A DNA stretch of 64,000 bases from positions 1 through 64,000 of the forward strand of contig CANCQK010000004.1 in NCBI GenBank assembly GCA_947380295.1, in the 5' to 3' direction. Position numbers and translations under genes: made by a program. The stretch is from Bdellovibrionales bacterium (GTDB lineage: Bacteria; Bdellovibrionota; UBA1018). The notes below the pieces were generated by a model that did not search any database, was not told the DNA's origin, and saw only the letters and a list, made by a program, of their open reading frames with translations. Below are positions 1-10,094 of this stretch, piece by piece; the first letter of the stretch is position 1, and the number at the start of each line of letters is the position of its first letter.

Positions 1-144
1 CGGCGACCTGCGAGTCCTACGAGGAATTGACCAATCGTCTCTTTACTCCCTCGTTGCGGTAGCTCAAAGCAATCGATCAAAAAAAGGAGATGCCAGCAAA
101 AGCCCTAGGCCAATATTTACTGCCTATAAAGGTTCATGAAGCGC

Positions 145-459
145 TCACGAAGGAGAGCCCGGACTAGGCTGGGCCTTGAGTCTGATTACCTCGTTTTCCA
201 AAGGATTCCCCGACGCGTCCACCACTGAGACCATGATAGGCACGGATGCATTCGTTAAAACGGAGGAGTTGCCGACCAAGGTTCCCGTGACTGAACTCAC
301 TCGATTCATTAGGGGCTGATTTAAGGGGGTGCGGACGGTGACTGGTTCGCAAGACGAGAAAAGCAGAGAGAAAGCAAAATAAATGAAGGTTGTTTTTGCT
401 GTCTGAAGCTTGTTACCCCGCTTAATTTCCATAACCCTATCAAACCACATTGGAGACAT
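145..459 (-). CDS. Short lipoprotein with the start of a Big_1-like Ig domain, probably truncated
   Basis: The 104-residue product has a hydrophobic segment ending in the lipobox-like LLFSSC, so it is predicted to be a lipoprotein. After it comes a stretch with SVVDASGNPLENEVIRL, which resembles the first strands of a bacterial Ig-like (Big_1/invasin) domain, where 'D-x-x-G-N-P' is typical. The protein then stops at AQPSPGSPS. A Big_1 domain is about 90-100 residues, so only its first third is present. In the 144 bases between the stop and the window edge I saw no frame that continues the domain. It is either a decayed gene or a very short lipoprotein. Function unknown. Confidence 0.45.
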   Translation of the reverse strand: MSPMWFDRVMEIKRGNKLQTAKTTFIYFAFSLLFSSCEPVTVRTPLNQPLMNRVSSVTGTLVGNSSVLTNASVPIMVSVVDASGNPLENEVIRLKAQPSPGSPS

Positions 460-591
460 CGAAAAAATGTGTCTGATTTAACACTGGCCCTCTTTTTTAA
501 ACTAAGATTTTGAAATAATTTGAATATTTTAGCGATCTTGAGGTGGTAGATTTTTTTGAGTTTCAGATCTGAAGCGGTTTTGACACAGGAC

Positions 592-1560
592 TTAAAAGCT
601 ATAGCCTAAAGAAATTAAAAGCGTCTGGGACTTGAGTCCACCCGCAGAAGTGAGTTGTCCTGTACTTAATGTAGATGATCGGATTGTAGCTGTAATGGGG
701 TGCTGCGGTAGGATAAAATATTGAAATCCTCCGGTAATGTCCAGTTCGATTGGGTTAAAGGAGGGGGAGAGTTCTGGTACATACCGTATCGAAGCAAAGA
801 TTGAAACTGTTGGCGAAAAACTCCAGGTAATTTTAGGAAGGATTGCAGGTCGAAAAAAGGGCGCATAACCAAATCGATTTGAGTTGGTATTCATCCATGC
901 AGAATAAAGTCCTGTATACAGCGTGAGCTGTGCCGAGCCGACCTGGAGTCCGTACCCCGCCATGAGATCGCCATTGAAAAATTGGATCGATGTATTGGGG
1001 CTATTGCTGGACAGGGGCAAAAAAGCATAAGTAGACTCGAGAAGTGCCTCAAATCGAGACGAGTTGAGTCGGTAATTAACCATTAGTTCTGCAGTGAGTA
1101 AGGCCAAGTCGTATCCGCTCACCCCATATTGTTGATACTGAATTGAACTTAAGCCTAAGGAGGGAGTGATCGACCAGTTCTTTTGGGTGGTTTCACGCCA
1201 GTTTGAAGAGTTTTGGGTGCTAGACACTGTTCGCGAGGGCTGCTTCATTTTTATATCCGAGGCTGCGATCCAAAGGTAGCGAGAGCCCCTCCAATTTTTT
1301 TTTAAATCAATCGCATAAAATCCATTTCGCGGGGTACCAAGGACTGTCATGGCCGTCCCGACAGGGTAGTTGCCCAGGGCTGAGGCGCCGATTTTCGGAT
1401 CTTTAAAGACTTTCCCGCCTGATGGATTGGAGACCTTGGCCTGGACCCATTGCGTTGCGTGTGCCGAATGCGCGAGCACTAGGGTGGAGTAAATCAGGGT
1501 TACAAGTGATCCTGTTAGGACTCTGAAACAGGCAGGGATTCGGCGTCGAAATGGACTCAT
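592..1560 (-). CDS. Exported protein: N-terminal SH3-like domain plus outer-membrane beta-barrel
   Basis: The 322-residue protein starts with a basic, hydrophobic signal peptide ending near AHSAHA. Residues about 38-105 look like a bacterial SH3 domain (VFKDPKIGASALGNYPVG, then NGFYAIDL and YLWIAASDIK), a fold that often binds peptidoglycan. The rest is a run of alternating amphipathic strands ending in LLISLGYSF; a C-terminal aromatic residue is typical of outer-membrane barrels. The likely role is an outer-membrane protein that contacts the wall. It is transcribed divergently from the giant lipoprotein gene across a 246-base gap. I do not recognise a named family. Confidence 0.6.
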   Translation of the reverse strand: MSPFRRRIPACFRVLTGSLVTLIYSTLVLAHSAHATQWVQAKVSNPSGGKVFKDPKIGASALGNYPVGTAMTVLGTPRNGFYAIDLKKNWRGSRYLWIAASDIKMKQPSRTVSSTQNSSNWRETTQKNWSITPSLGLSSIQYQQYGVSGYDLALLTAELMVNYRLNSSRFEALLESTYAFLPLSSNSPNTSIQFFNGDLMAGYGLQVGSAQLTLYTGLYSAWMNTNSNRFGYAPFFRPAILPKITWSFSPTVSIFASIRYVPELSPSFNPIELDITGGFQYFILPQHPITATIRSSTLSTGQLTSAGGLKSQTLLISLGYSF

Positions 1561-1736
1561 AGTTTGATTATGAACATGATTCTAAAATATCTAAAATTTA
1601 TTTTACTCGGGAATTAAAGAATGCGACTCGGGTTTGGCAATCTGGACGAGTTTAGAGCTTGGTGCAGGGGACTCGTTTTTAGTTCGCCTGGGTCAGATGA
1701 GTTAGGTGTGTCATTTTGCACCGATCGCATTATTTT

Positions 1737-1766
1737 TTGACTAAAAAAGTCAACAAATCTTATACT
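1737..1766 (+). promoter_or_regulatory. Sigma70-type promoter of the giant lipoprotein gene
   Basis: A -35 box TTGACT (1737-1742) and a -10 box TATACT (1761-1766) are 18 bases apart. The -35 box is also the left arm of a small inverted repeat, TTGACT then five A then AGTCAA (1737-1753), which could be an operator. Transcription would start near 1773, giving a leader of about 34 bases before the GTG start at 1807. GGAG at 1796-1799 is a suitable ribosome binding site. Confidence 0.6.
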
Positions 1767-1806
1767 AGAGAAAAGGAAACTTCAATTGTTGAACGTGGAG
1801 TGATCG

Positions 1807-4800
1807 GTGACCTTATTTAAGGATTTGATGAATCGCTGTCTGGCTTGCGGACGGCCCCGAGGAGCTTACGCTGGAGTCCACGTTGGATGGATGATGGCCT
1901 TGTTGCTTGGGTTTCTGCTGAGCGGGTGTACTAATCCTGTGAACCCCCTTTTTTTTTCAAGAGTTTCACAAGCCAAGATAATCGTTGAGTCTATGGGTGC
2001 CGCGGGGGGTGACACAAAAACGCTTGACCTAGGCGGGACACCTTTTGCTGGTAGGCGAAGTTCCAAAATTACCCTCAGAAATAAGGGAAACATCCCGGCC
2101 GGCACGCTTCATTTTCGAGTGGAAAGTGAATCTTCAGTGGATGGTCTTGTATTTTCAATTCAACCTGGTTCGGACTGTAGAGAAGGAATGAATCTATCTC
2201 ATTCTAAAGATCATAATACGTGTTCATTGGAGATCGTGTTTAATGCTCCAGTGCCATTGAGCCTGGCTGAACTCGGGACCGAAGGCAAGCCGTTTCAAGG
2301 GCAACTCACGATTGATTATGATACCGGCTACATTGAGTCGGGACAAGAACAGGGTCGCAGAGTCATGCTTAATGTCGAGCTAGCGGCCCGATCTATTGCC
2401 GAGCCGAGTTTTACCTTTACGAGCGCGTACGTGAGCGATCTACCGGGTGCAGGCAGCGCATCCACTTTTATAACTGGGGATCGGGTTAATTTTGATAGCA
2501 GCGCGTTGGTGTCGTCAAGCTTTCCAATAGTCTCGAATCCAGACTACGTCGGGGGTTCAATCAGGATTCCAGTCAGATTCAATGGCAGTCTCTTGCCTCT
2601 TTCTGAATGTCAGGCATTTATTGGTTTGCATTCAAATTTCAATCCTCAAATACTTTCGGTTCAAAACTTAGAATGTGTCAAAAATGACCTGATCACACCA
2701 TTTTTGAGTGATCCCCCTGGCAGACTCCAAGGAGTTCCAAAACAGCCGGGGCAGTGGACTCCCTGCTCAGCCAGTATGACTTCGGCAAGTAGTATTCAGT
2801 TCAATGCCAGTGACGGAATGGACTTTTTGCGTTGCAATTCCGACCCGAGTGACATGACTTATATTTCAGCACACATCGATCCCAGCCAAACCTTTCATGA
2901 AGCAGGTGATGTGGAATACCTAACTGTGAAGAAACTTCGTTCAGTCATTTATCTCCAAGATAATCCGGCTGAATCGACAGTCGTCGAGGTCATGGCCCAG
3001 GCACCGAAACTCAGTCGTCCAAGCTGGAGGACAGAAGGTAACAACACCGACAGTGCAGAGCTCACTATCACCTCGCCTCTAGGGCCGATGAATCCAGTAG
3101 GGTATACTGTCGCACCAAGGTTGACCTGGCCCACTCGATTGTCAAAAATTAATCCTAGTTTGTCAGGATTAGACGTGCTCCGAGCCCGTTTAAATCAAGT
3201 CGTTCAATACCAAGTGGGGTGGATGGCACCAAGTCCGAGTCTAATTCCATTGAGTGATTTGAATTGTACCGGAGAGTCTTTTGCAACTTCGCCTGTTTCC
3301 CTTGCTTCTCATTTCATCTCAGGTAGTACCCTAGCTGCTCAGTTAGCCCCAGATCGTCAGAATTTCGAGTTGGGAAGCACTCCTCTTCAATCTTCTCTTC
3401 CCAATCACTATCATAGAGTGTGTATCCGAGCAGTCGATGCCTTTGGCAATCGTTCAGGCAATGCCCTCTATGCCAGCGCGAAATCTCAAGATATTCCTCC
3501 GATTCACTTTTCCCCCTCCCCCCTGAGTTTATCGCAGGTCAGTCGCTCTCACCAGATCACTCTGACCTGGGCCGACGATACGGCAGATCAAGGTTTGTCA
3601 AAGCTCTTTGGGAAGCTGGATCACTACGCCTATAGAGTATTGCCCCAAGACGGAAGTGCCGCCTGCAATAGTCGCACTGATTTTGCGAGTGCGAGTGCGA
3701 ACACGGTAGCTTGCTCGGACAATTCATCCCAGTGTTCTGGCTCGATAGAACTGACCAATGCTACCTATCCCGGGGCGATTTGCGTTTTGATTCAAGCCTG
3801 CAACGCTGATGGGAGATGCATTCCTACTCTTGCAGGCGCGGATGAGGTCTCCGGTGCACGAAGTTCACTTGAGGTAGTCCCTCCAGCCCCTACGGTTTTT
3901 ATTTCACCCTCGCCTTCGCCTCGGTCTTCTTTCGATTTGCAGGGTGTGGTGAGCTGGTACTGGACGGTTCAATATCAATCAAAGACTTATCCATCGCCAT
4001 CTCCGATTTCTGGTATTCCAAACTTTGACTTAAGTGGGACTGCAGGACTTACTTCATCGGCTTTAACCTATTTGAGCTTAAATCGGGTGAATGCCGGCAG
4101 CGGGACTCCCTGTGTCACTGGTTATCCGAATTGCAGACAACACTCAGGATCATTTTCGGGTTCCTATTCTCCTGCAGCAGCAGGTTCGTACACTGTCGAA
4201 TATCAAAGTTCACCTGTAACCACCCTGACTTTAACAGCACCCACTCCCTTCGCCCTCACTGCGGCGAGTATTAACGCCAATCGTGAGCTTGCATTGAGTG
4301 GGTCGCCTATGGTGGCGGATAACTTTGATCACTATGAAGTCGATTCCTGGAGGAATACAGCAGGGAACTGCGCATCAGTACCTCAGTCTTATTTCAACTG
4401 GAGTGGTCCGGGGCCATCGGCGGCAGGCCCGTCGCCTTTTCCGTCTGTAGTGCCCTCATTTACGAGTGCCACTCTGGTGGATAATTGTTCCGCCTATGGC
4501 AATTACTGTACTCGGCTTAAAGCCTGTGACGCTGGCGTGGGTGTAGGAAAGCTCTGTGCTACTCAGGGCCCGAGATCGTTTTTTTATGAGGTGACTGGAG
4601 CTCCTGTGATTCGGCCGTCGCCATCGGTGTCACCAAGCTTGGCAATTAGCCCCAGCCCATCGCCGATGGTAAGTATCCTACCAGATGGGAGCACAAGAAC
4701 TTACCGGGTATTTACCTGGAATCCAAAATTTGAGGTCGATGTGCCACTGAGCGCGACGGTGAGTGCTATTGATGTCAAACGCAAGCTAGATGCGGCTGCT

Positions 4801-7800
4801 TATGCGCGCATCCCCTCGGGAAGCGCGGTGGCGACTTACGCTGGAAATTCGCTGCCTTCGCCCAATGCCTCGTGCGGCCGTCAGATTTACGCCATTGGAT
4901 TGCAAGCGGATGGCGGAGCTCAAACTTCGGTGGGAGTGGGGATTCAGCCGAATGACTTCATGGACCATACCGTGTGTTACCAAATCACTGTGACTTATCG
5001 TGCGGAGGGTGCCGCTGCAGACAGTTCGTCGGACTCGAGTGAGTATTGCTATAAATTCGCTAATTCGCAGGATGTGCCCACGGTGAGTTGGTCGTCAGTG
5101 CCTTCGCTTTACTCGCAGTTCAACTCGGTTGGAGAAATTCAGCGGACTTGGACCCTTCAAGGGCAAATGATTTCAAAAGTGCAAACTCTCATCCCCGGCG
5201 ATTTGAAGCTCAAGCGAACGATTCAATCCGGGGACGGTACTGGTGGGGTGAGCTCTTGGTCGGGCCCGCTGCCGCCTCCCTCGGCGCTGCCAAGTTGTAC
5301 CAGCTATGCTAGCTCGAGCATGGGTCCTTGGTGCTATCAGTTGACTCTGAACCAAGACTCGGCATCGACCGCGGATGAAGTTACTCGGGGCGTGGCTAAT
5401 CAGAAACTCGATACACCGAGCACAAGTGATTTCTTCAGCGACTCAGGCTACCTGAGTATTGCGACCTCGAGAGTATTGAACTACCGCCTAGAATTACCCG
5501 GTCAGTCTGTGCCTGCTCCCTCACCTTCATGGAGTTTGACTATCCCAGGTGTGAGTGGGCGGTTTCAGTTGAATGATTTGAGTTACGTTGAGTCTGGCGA
5601 CACAATCCTTCTCACGGCTAATCCGATGGTGGCAGACTCGCTCCATCATTACGAGATTGAATCCTGGATTCCAGCAGAACCGGGTAATTGTTCAGCTTCA
5701 CCAAACTCAAATAATATTCATTCTTGGACTGGGTCCTCTACTGTCCTACCTAGTTCAGTGAATTTCTCGCAATTTAGCCCTCCTTTTGACTCTTGTACTG
5801 AAAGAACCGGGGGGTTTTGTGCGCGAATCAAAGCCTGCACCGTCAGTGACTCGGTTTGTGCTACAACCGGTGGTCGGCTGGTTAATCGTAGTGTAAATCA
5901 TGCGAGTATCGACTTGCGATTGAGTGAAAGTTTGAGTGAATCCCGGAGAGTGCAGGATTTTTTTATTTCGCAGTATGGTTCGTCTGCTTATGCTTATAAG
6001 ACGACAAAGTTCTGGAACGCAAACGTAGTAGTCGATGCAACTTCAGCATTAAGTTCAGTCATCGTCCGCAGGGCGCATCGTGTCGATCAGGCCGCGTATC
6101 CGAATGACAGCGATGTGATAGCGCAGTTGGCGAGTGGGGGTGGGTTCGTTCTGACACGATTTGGAGGAGGAGGGGGGGGGGTGGTACCTCTTCCTGCTGG
6201 CAGCCCAATCTGTGCCAATGGAGGGCCGATCAACCGCTACAGTATGAACTTAAGGGGAGTTGATCCAACCCTAGCTGAGTCGAGTGGAGATCTAGATTCG
6301 AGGACCTGGACTGAGGGTAATGATTTTTCTTACCATAAGATTTGTTATCAGGTCACCGCTTCGGCGGGAGATCTAGGTACCCCAGCCGTGGCCTATTATT
6401 GTACTCAGTTTCATTTTAGTCCCCCGAGCCTGAATTTAGTCAGGTTCAGTCCCCCTTGGAGCTCTTTTGACACTACGGGGCGCATGTTTTGGACCTGGAG
6501 CTTTAAAGCTAGACTCACTAGTCAATCGAGCAGTATGGTCTGGCAGCCGGGGCATCCTGGCTCTGTGGCCGCTAGAGTAAATGGAGTATACGTTGACCCA
6601 GGTGCAACTTACTCTGACTACTTTATGCCGTATTTATTTAATCTTTATTCAAATTATGGTTATGACCAGTTCTTTCCAGGTAACATTTATGCTGATTCTA
6701 GCGATGCTTGGGTCCGGTCGTCGACTCCTGGCGGGGTAATTCAACTTTCGCTCCAGGTAGGTGGACGCGAGTTGACCTCTGACTTGCCGAGCGGTCTGCC
6801 CAGTGTCATTCCTGTTCCTTCGCCTTCAGCGTCCTTTCATGTGACAGGGGTGAGCTATGATTCGACCTTGGATCAGCTTTCGTTCTTGGGTACTGGAATG
6901 CTTGCGGATAGTCTCACTCGATACGAAGTTGTGTTGTGGAAAAAGACTGGAGCAGGTACGACTTGCGGCTCAGCACCGGCGGCTGGTGATCTCACCTCTT
7001 CTCCTATTTCTATTCCCGCCAACTCTCAATCAGGCCTTCCTCAGGGTTTACCGTTGAATTGGTTTTTTACTGCGTGTGATGCCCCTCCGGACGGACAAGG
7101 AACTCTGCTCTGTGCAGGAATTAGGGCTTGCCAGGATTTGCCAGAGAGCCTGTGTTACGATGCGCCAATCATTCAAAGGAACTTCAGGCGCACTCAACTC
7201 GCACCCATCTATCCGCAGCAGAACGTGTCTGGCAAGAGTTATTCAGATTGGATTTTTAATTGGAAGTCCTATTTTGGTGATGGCTTAACGACCCCTATAG
7301 CGGTTAGTGCCGATTCAGGAAATCGGACTTGGGATTGGCGTGTTCCATTCAAGGTGACATTACCAGGCAATCTGCAAAGTTTAGTCTTCAAAAAGAAGGT
7401 TCTGGAAAAGTCAGTCACCGAACTAGATTGGGTGGGCTCAAGTTCCCCGCCAGATTTTACTAGCGAAGACTGGGCAAGCGCCAGCAGTTCGAATCTTACT
7501 TGGCTAGATCCTAGTGTGGTGCCAGGCTGCAGCTACAGGACCTACACCTTGAATATCGGAGATCTGGATGCTGAAACCTCAGCCGGAAATGGGCCGGATC
7601 GATGGCAAGACTCAGAAATTCTTAAATTTAGGAAAGTTTGCTACGAGGTGACGGCCACAGCTGTTACTGGTGTCCAGTTTTATGGGGGATCTGCGCAAAA
7701 AACGCTCTATCTGTGTCATTCATTCCAGGTAGGGCCGAGGTTTAGACCCGCTGCAATTCTAGGTAATAGTTCGAACACAGGTCGTAATACTGGGTTTATT

Positions 7801-8145
7801 TTCAATAGAGCCAGCTCTCCTGCAGCCTACCCCATGGCAACCTCAGGATTTAATTTTTTCAGAGTGGGATATGGTTTTAAATCTGAATCCGTGGTGAGTT
7901 GTGGACAAACGGATATAGATTGGTATGAAACAGCTGGAGCTGGCGCAAACGGCTGTCGAAATAACCGCCCCGGCCTTTGTCAACTCTCAGGGTCTGCGAG
8001 CTTGAGTGATTCGTACTTTGGAGGCTCATATACTGATGCAGAGCTCGATAGACGTTGCGCTAAGGTTGACGCATGCGAAAGAATGAAGGATGGCAGCGGG
8101 GAGATTCACTGTACCAATTTACCTGGGTTTCAACTGAGCTACTAA
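1807..8145 (+). CDS. Giant modular Cys-rich lipoprotein (2112 aa)
   Basis: The GTG start at 1807 has GGAG seven bases upstream. After about 30 residues comes a hydrophobic stretch and lipobox LLSGC, so the protein is probably lipid-anchored and surface exposed. Residues about 55-200 resemble a beta-sandwich (choice-of-anchor/ASPM-type) domain. From about residue 570 on, three module types recur: A, with 'ADxLxxYEV-x-W' and a closing 'C-A-x-I/L-K/R-A-C' (about 4250-4590, 5560-5880, 6830-7180, with a related one at 3525-3850); B, with 'F-x-W-N/K' and a closing 'K-x-CYxVTAT' (4690-5070, 5945-6420, 7200-7720); and C, with 'SSFDxxGxxxWxW' (3890-4240, 5080-5540, 6430-6820). Pro-Ser linkers (SPSPSP) separate many of them. 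The regular Cys pairs suggest disulfides outside the cytoplasm. The family is not recognised; an adhesin or other surface role is an inference. Confidence 0.75.
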   Translation: MTLFKDLMNRCLACGRPRGAYAGVHVGWMMALLLGFLLSGCTNPVNPLFFSRVSQAKIIVESMGAAGGDTKTLDLGGTPFAGRRSSKITLRNKGNIPAGTLHFRVESESSVDGLVFSIQPGSDCREGMNLSHSKDHNTCSLEIVFNAPVPLSLAELGTEGKPFQGQLTIDYDTGYIESGQEQGRRVMLNVELAARSIAEPSFTFTSAYVSDLPGAGSASTFITGDRVNFDSSALVSSSFPIVSNPDYVGGSIRIPVRFNGSLLPLSECQAFIGLHSNFNPQILSVQNLECVKNDLITPFLSDPPGRLQGVPKQPGQWTPCSASMTSASSIQFNASDGMDFLRCNSDPSDMTYISAHIDPSQTFHEAGDVEYLTVKKLRSVIYLQDNPAESTVVEVMAQAPKLSRPSWRTEGNNTDSAELTITSPLGPMNPVGYTVAPRLTWPTRLSKINPSLSGLDVLRARLNQVVQYQVGWMAPSPSLIPLSDLNCTGESFATSPVSLASHFISGSTLAAQLAPDRQNFELGSTPLQSSLPNHYHRVCIRAVDAFGNRSGNALYASAKSQDIPPIHFSPSPLSLSQVSRSHQITLTWADDTADQGLSKLFGKLDHYAYRVLPQDGSAACNSRTDFASASANTVACSDNSSQCSGSIELTNATYPGAICVLIQACNADGRCIPTLAGADEVSGARSSLEVVPPAPTVFISPSPSPRSSFDLQGVVSWYWTVQYQSKTYPSPSPISGIPNFDLSGTAGLTSSALTYLSLNRVNAGSGTPCVTGYPNCRQHSGSFSGSYSPAAAGSYTVEYQSSPVTTLTLTAPTPFALTAASINANRELALSGSPMVADNFDHYEVDSWRNTAGNCASVPQSYFNWSGPGPSAAGPSPFPSVVPSFTSATLVDNCSAYGNYCTRLKACDAGVGVGKLCATQGPRSFFYEVTGAPVIRPSPSVSPSLAISPSPSPMVSILPDGSTRTYRVFTWNPKFEVDVPLSATVSAIDVKRKLDAAAYARIPSGSAVATYAGNSLPSPNASCGRQIYAIGLQADGGAQTSVGVGIQPNDFMDHTVCYQITVTYRAEGAAADSSSDSSEYCYKFANSQDVPTVSWSSVPSLYSQFNSVGEIQRTWTLQGQMISKVQTLIPGDLKLKRTIQSGDGTGGVSSWSGPLPPPSALPSCTSYASSSMGPWCYQLTLNQDSASTADEVTRGVANQKLDTPSTSDFFSDSGYLSIATSRVLNYRLELPGQSVPAPSPSWSLTIPGVSGRFQLNDLSYVESGDTILLTANPMVADSLHHYEIESWIPAEPGNCSASPNSNNIHSWTGSSTVLPSSVNFSQFSPPFDSCTERTGGFCARIKACTVSDSVCATTGGRLVNRSVNHASIDLRLSESLSESRRVQDFFISQYGSSAYAYKTTKFWNANVVVDATSALSSVIVRRAHRVDQAAYPNDSDVIAQLASGGGFVLTRFGGGGGGVVPLPAGSPICANGGPINRYSMNLRGVDPTLAESSGDLDSRTWTEGNDFSYHKICYQVTASAGDLGTPAVAYYCTQFHFSPPSLNLVRFSPPWSSFDTTGRMFWTWSFKARLTSQSSSMVWQPGHPGSVAARVNGVYVDPGATYSDYFMPYLFNLYSNYGYDQFFPGNIYADSSDAWVRSSTPGGVIQLSLQVGGRELTSDLPSGLPSVIPVPSPSASFHVTGVSYDSTLDQLSFLGTGMLADSLTRYEVVLWKKTGAGTTCGSAPAAGDLTSSPISIPANSQSGLPQGLPLNWFFTACDAPPDGQGTLLCAGIRACQDLPESLCYDAPIIQRNFRRTQLAPIYPQQNVSGKSYSDWIFNWKSYFGDGLTTPIAVSADSGNRTWDWRVPFKVTLPGNLQSLVFKKKVLEKSVTELDWVGSSSPPDFTSEDWASASSSNLTWLDPSVVPGCSYRTYTLNIGDLDAETSAGNGPDRWQDSEILKFRKVCYEVTATAVTGVQFYGGSAQKTLYLCHSFQVGPRFRPAAILGNSSNTGRNTGFIFNRASSPAAYPMATSGFNFFRVGYGFKSESVVSCGQTDIDWYETAGAGANGCRNNRPGLCQLSGSASLSDSYFGGSYTDAELDRRCAKVDACERMKDGSGEIHCTNLPGFQLSY

Positions 8146-8282
8146 CTGATTCAGCTTGAAGAATCTGTTAAGACCCAACGATTCTGACCGGACAAGGGAT
8201 CACAGAAGGCGACTGGAAGAGGCACCTGAGTTGTGGTACTGATTGAGGACAACCCCCAGATAGATCAGGGAGATCTGAAAGT

Positions 8283-9602
8283 ATGAACCCAACCCCACTG
8301 ATTGAGCTGAGTCACGTGTCTAAAACATTCACCCTAGAGTCTGGAGCCGAAATCAAGGTTCTAGAAGGGGTTAATTTTTCAGTGCAGGAAGACGAAGTAG
8401 TCGCCCTTTTGGGGCCTTCGGGTTCAGGCAAAAGTACCTGCTTGCGGATTATGAGCGGCTTGATTCAACCCACGGCTGGAGACGTGATGGCACGTCAAAA
8501 GCCCCTTTCTGGTGTGAACCTCGAAGTCTCACTTGTTTTTCAGTCTTTCGCTCTTTTTCCGTGGGAAACAGTTTATCAGAACATTGCTTTGGCTTTAGAG
8601 CCACTTTCTTTACCTGCTCAGGAAGTTCGAGTTCGAGTTAAAAAGGTGATCGATCTCGTCGGGTTGGAAGGTTTCGAAGAGGCTTATCCGCGTGAGCTAT
8701 CCGGAGGGATGAAGCAGCGTGTTGGGATTGCACGGGCACTCGTGATGGAGCGCCCAATTCTCTTTTTAGATGAGCCCTTCAGTGCTCTTGACGTTTTGAC
8801 GGCAGATACCCTCCGAGCGGAAGTCGTCAAAATCTTCATGAACAAAAAAACTGCGACTCGGTCGATGGTTCTAGTTACTCACAATATTCAAGAAGCTGTT
8901 TTCATGGCTAAGCGAATTATGGTGATGGGGATTCATCCTGGGCATATCCGTCAACAAATTGTGAACGATCTGCCCTACCCTCGAGACGATCAGTCGCCAG
9001 CCTTTCAGCGGATGGTGTCTCGAATTCATGCTTTAATTACTGAAACATTGATGCCTGATGCCCCGAGTACTGCTGTTGGTATTTCTCAGCCGAAGCCGAC
9101 TCAAAAGGGGCCTCCAATTGAGACCTTACCCAATGTTCAAATTATCGAGATGATTGGACTTCTTGAGGCCATTGCGGATCAAGGTGGGACGGCAGATATT
9201 TTTGAATTAGCTCATGATACGGGCAAGGATTTCGGACGGACTTTATACCTGGTCAAAGGTGCCGAACTTTTGGATCTGGTCGATACGCCGAAGCAAAACG
9301 TATTTTTAACCGATCTCGGGCGGCATTTTGTTGCAGGGGATATGAATGTTCGGAAGCGCATGCTCCACGAACTTTTTGGAGCCCTCAAGATTGTCCAAAT
9401 GACCGCCAATCTTCTGCGCCGTGACGAAAGCTTGCGTTTGCCAATTCAAGAGCTGGTGGATCAAGTCGGGGAGTGGCTCCCGAATGAAAACCCCCATCAA
9501 GTGGTGGAGAGTCTTGTATCCTGGGGGCGATTTGCTGAGTACTTCGGCTACAATGACGACACCAAAGAAGTTTATTTGGACGTCGGTCAAGAAACGACCT
9601 AG
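8283..9602 (+). CDS. NitT/TauT-type ABC transporter ATPase with C-terminal AAA-associated domain
   Basis: A 439-residue ATPase. Walker A is GPSGSGKST (about 43-51), the Q-loop is in VFQSFALFPW, the signature is LSGGMKQR (about 140), Walker B is ILFLDEP and the switch His is in VTHN. This part resembles SsuB/TauB/NrtD ATPases of nitrate, sulfonate or taurine importers. Residues about 285-435 match the AAA-associated C-terminal domain (AAA_assoc_C) found on some of these ATPases. Such genes usually sit beside a fused double permease; none is present here, so the partner must be elsewhere and the substrate is unknown. greB starts 15 bases after the stop. Confidence 0.85.
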   Translation: MNPTPLIELSHVSKTFTLESGAEIKVLEGVNFSVQEDEVVALLGPSGSGKSTCLRIMSGLIQPTAGDVMARQKPLSGVNLEVSLVFQSFALFPWETVYQNIALALEPLSLPAQEVRVRVKKVIDLVGLEGFEEAYPRELSGGMKQRVGIARALVMERPILFLDEPFSALDVLTADTLRAEVVKIFMNKKTATRSMVLVTHNIQEAVFMAKRIMVMGIHPGHIRQQIVNDLPYPRDDQSPAFQRMVSRIHALITETLMPDAPSTAVGISQPKPTQKGPPIETLPNVQIIEMIGLLEAIADQGGTADIFELAHDTGKDFGRTLYLVKGAELLDLVDTPKQNVFLTDLGRHFVAGDMNVRKRMLHELFGALKIVQMTANLLRRDESLRLPIQELVDQVGEWLPNENPHQVVESLVSWGRFAEYFGYNDDTKEVYLDVGQETT

Positions 9603-9617
9603 TCTCACGGTGTTCTG

Positions 9618-10094
9618 ATGAGCAAGAACTATATCACAGCAGCAGGGGCTGAAAAACTCAAAGCCGAGCTTAAGCGACTTTTAATTCAAGATCGCCCTGA
9701 GCTAGTGAAGGTTGTGGCTTGGGCAGCCTCGAATGGGGATCGCTCTGAAAATGGGGATTACATCTATGGGAAGCGCCGTCTTCGTGAGATCGATCGGAGA
9801 ATTCGATTTCTCACTCTGCAGCTTGAGTCCGCAGAAATTGTGAACCCTTCCCTGCAAGATCACTCGAAGGTCCTTTTCGGGGCGTCGGTGATCGTGCTAG
9901 ACGAAGAAGGAAAGAAACGTCAGTTGAGGATTGTTGGCCAAGATGAAATTGATCCCCAGCGAGGGTGGATTAGTTGGAAATCACCGATGGCTCGGTCCCT
10001 TTTGTCGGCTAAAGTGGGAGATGTCGTTCAGGTTGAAACGCCTGGCGGACGTCAAGAATTTGAAATTGTGGGTATAAAGTATGAATCAGAATAA
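9618..10094 (+). CDS. greB: Transcription elongation factor GreB
   Basis: The 158-residue protein has the usual Gre length and order: an N-terminal coiled coil (about 1-75) with the GreB-type stretch VVAWAASNGDRSENGDY, followed by KRRLREIDRRIRFL, and a C-terminal FKBP-like domain (about 80-155). The acidic D and E residues at the coil tip are those that let Gre factors stimulate RNA cleavage by RNA polymerase in backtracked complexes. The WAASxGDRSEN form fits GreB rather than GreA. The gene overlaps the first possible start of hemH by 14 bases. Confidence 0.93.
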   Translation: MSKNYITAAGAEKLKAELKRLLIQDRPELVKVVAWAASNGDRSENGDYIYGKRRLREIDRRIRFLTLQLESAEIVNPSLQDHSKVLFGASVIVLDEEGKKRQLRIVGQDEIDPQRGWISWKSPMARSLLSAKVGDVVQVETPGGRQEFEIVGIKYESE

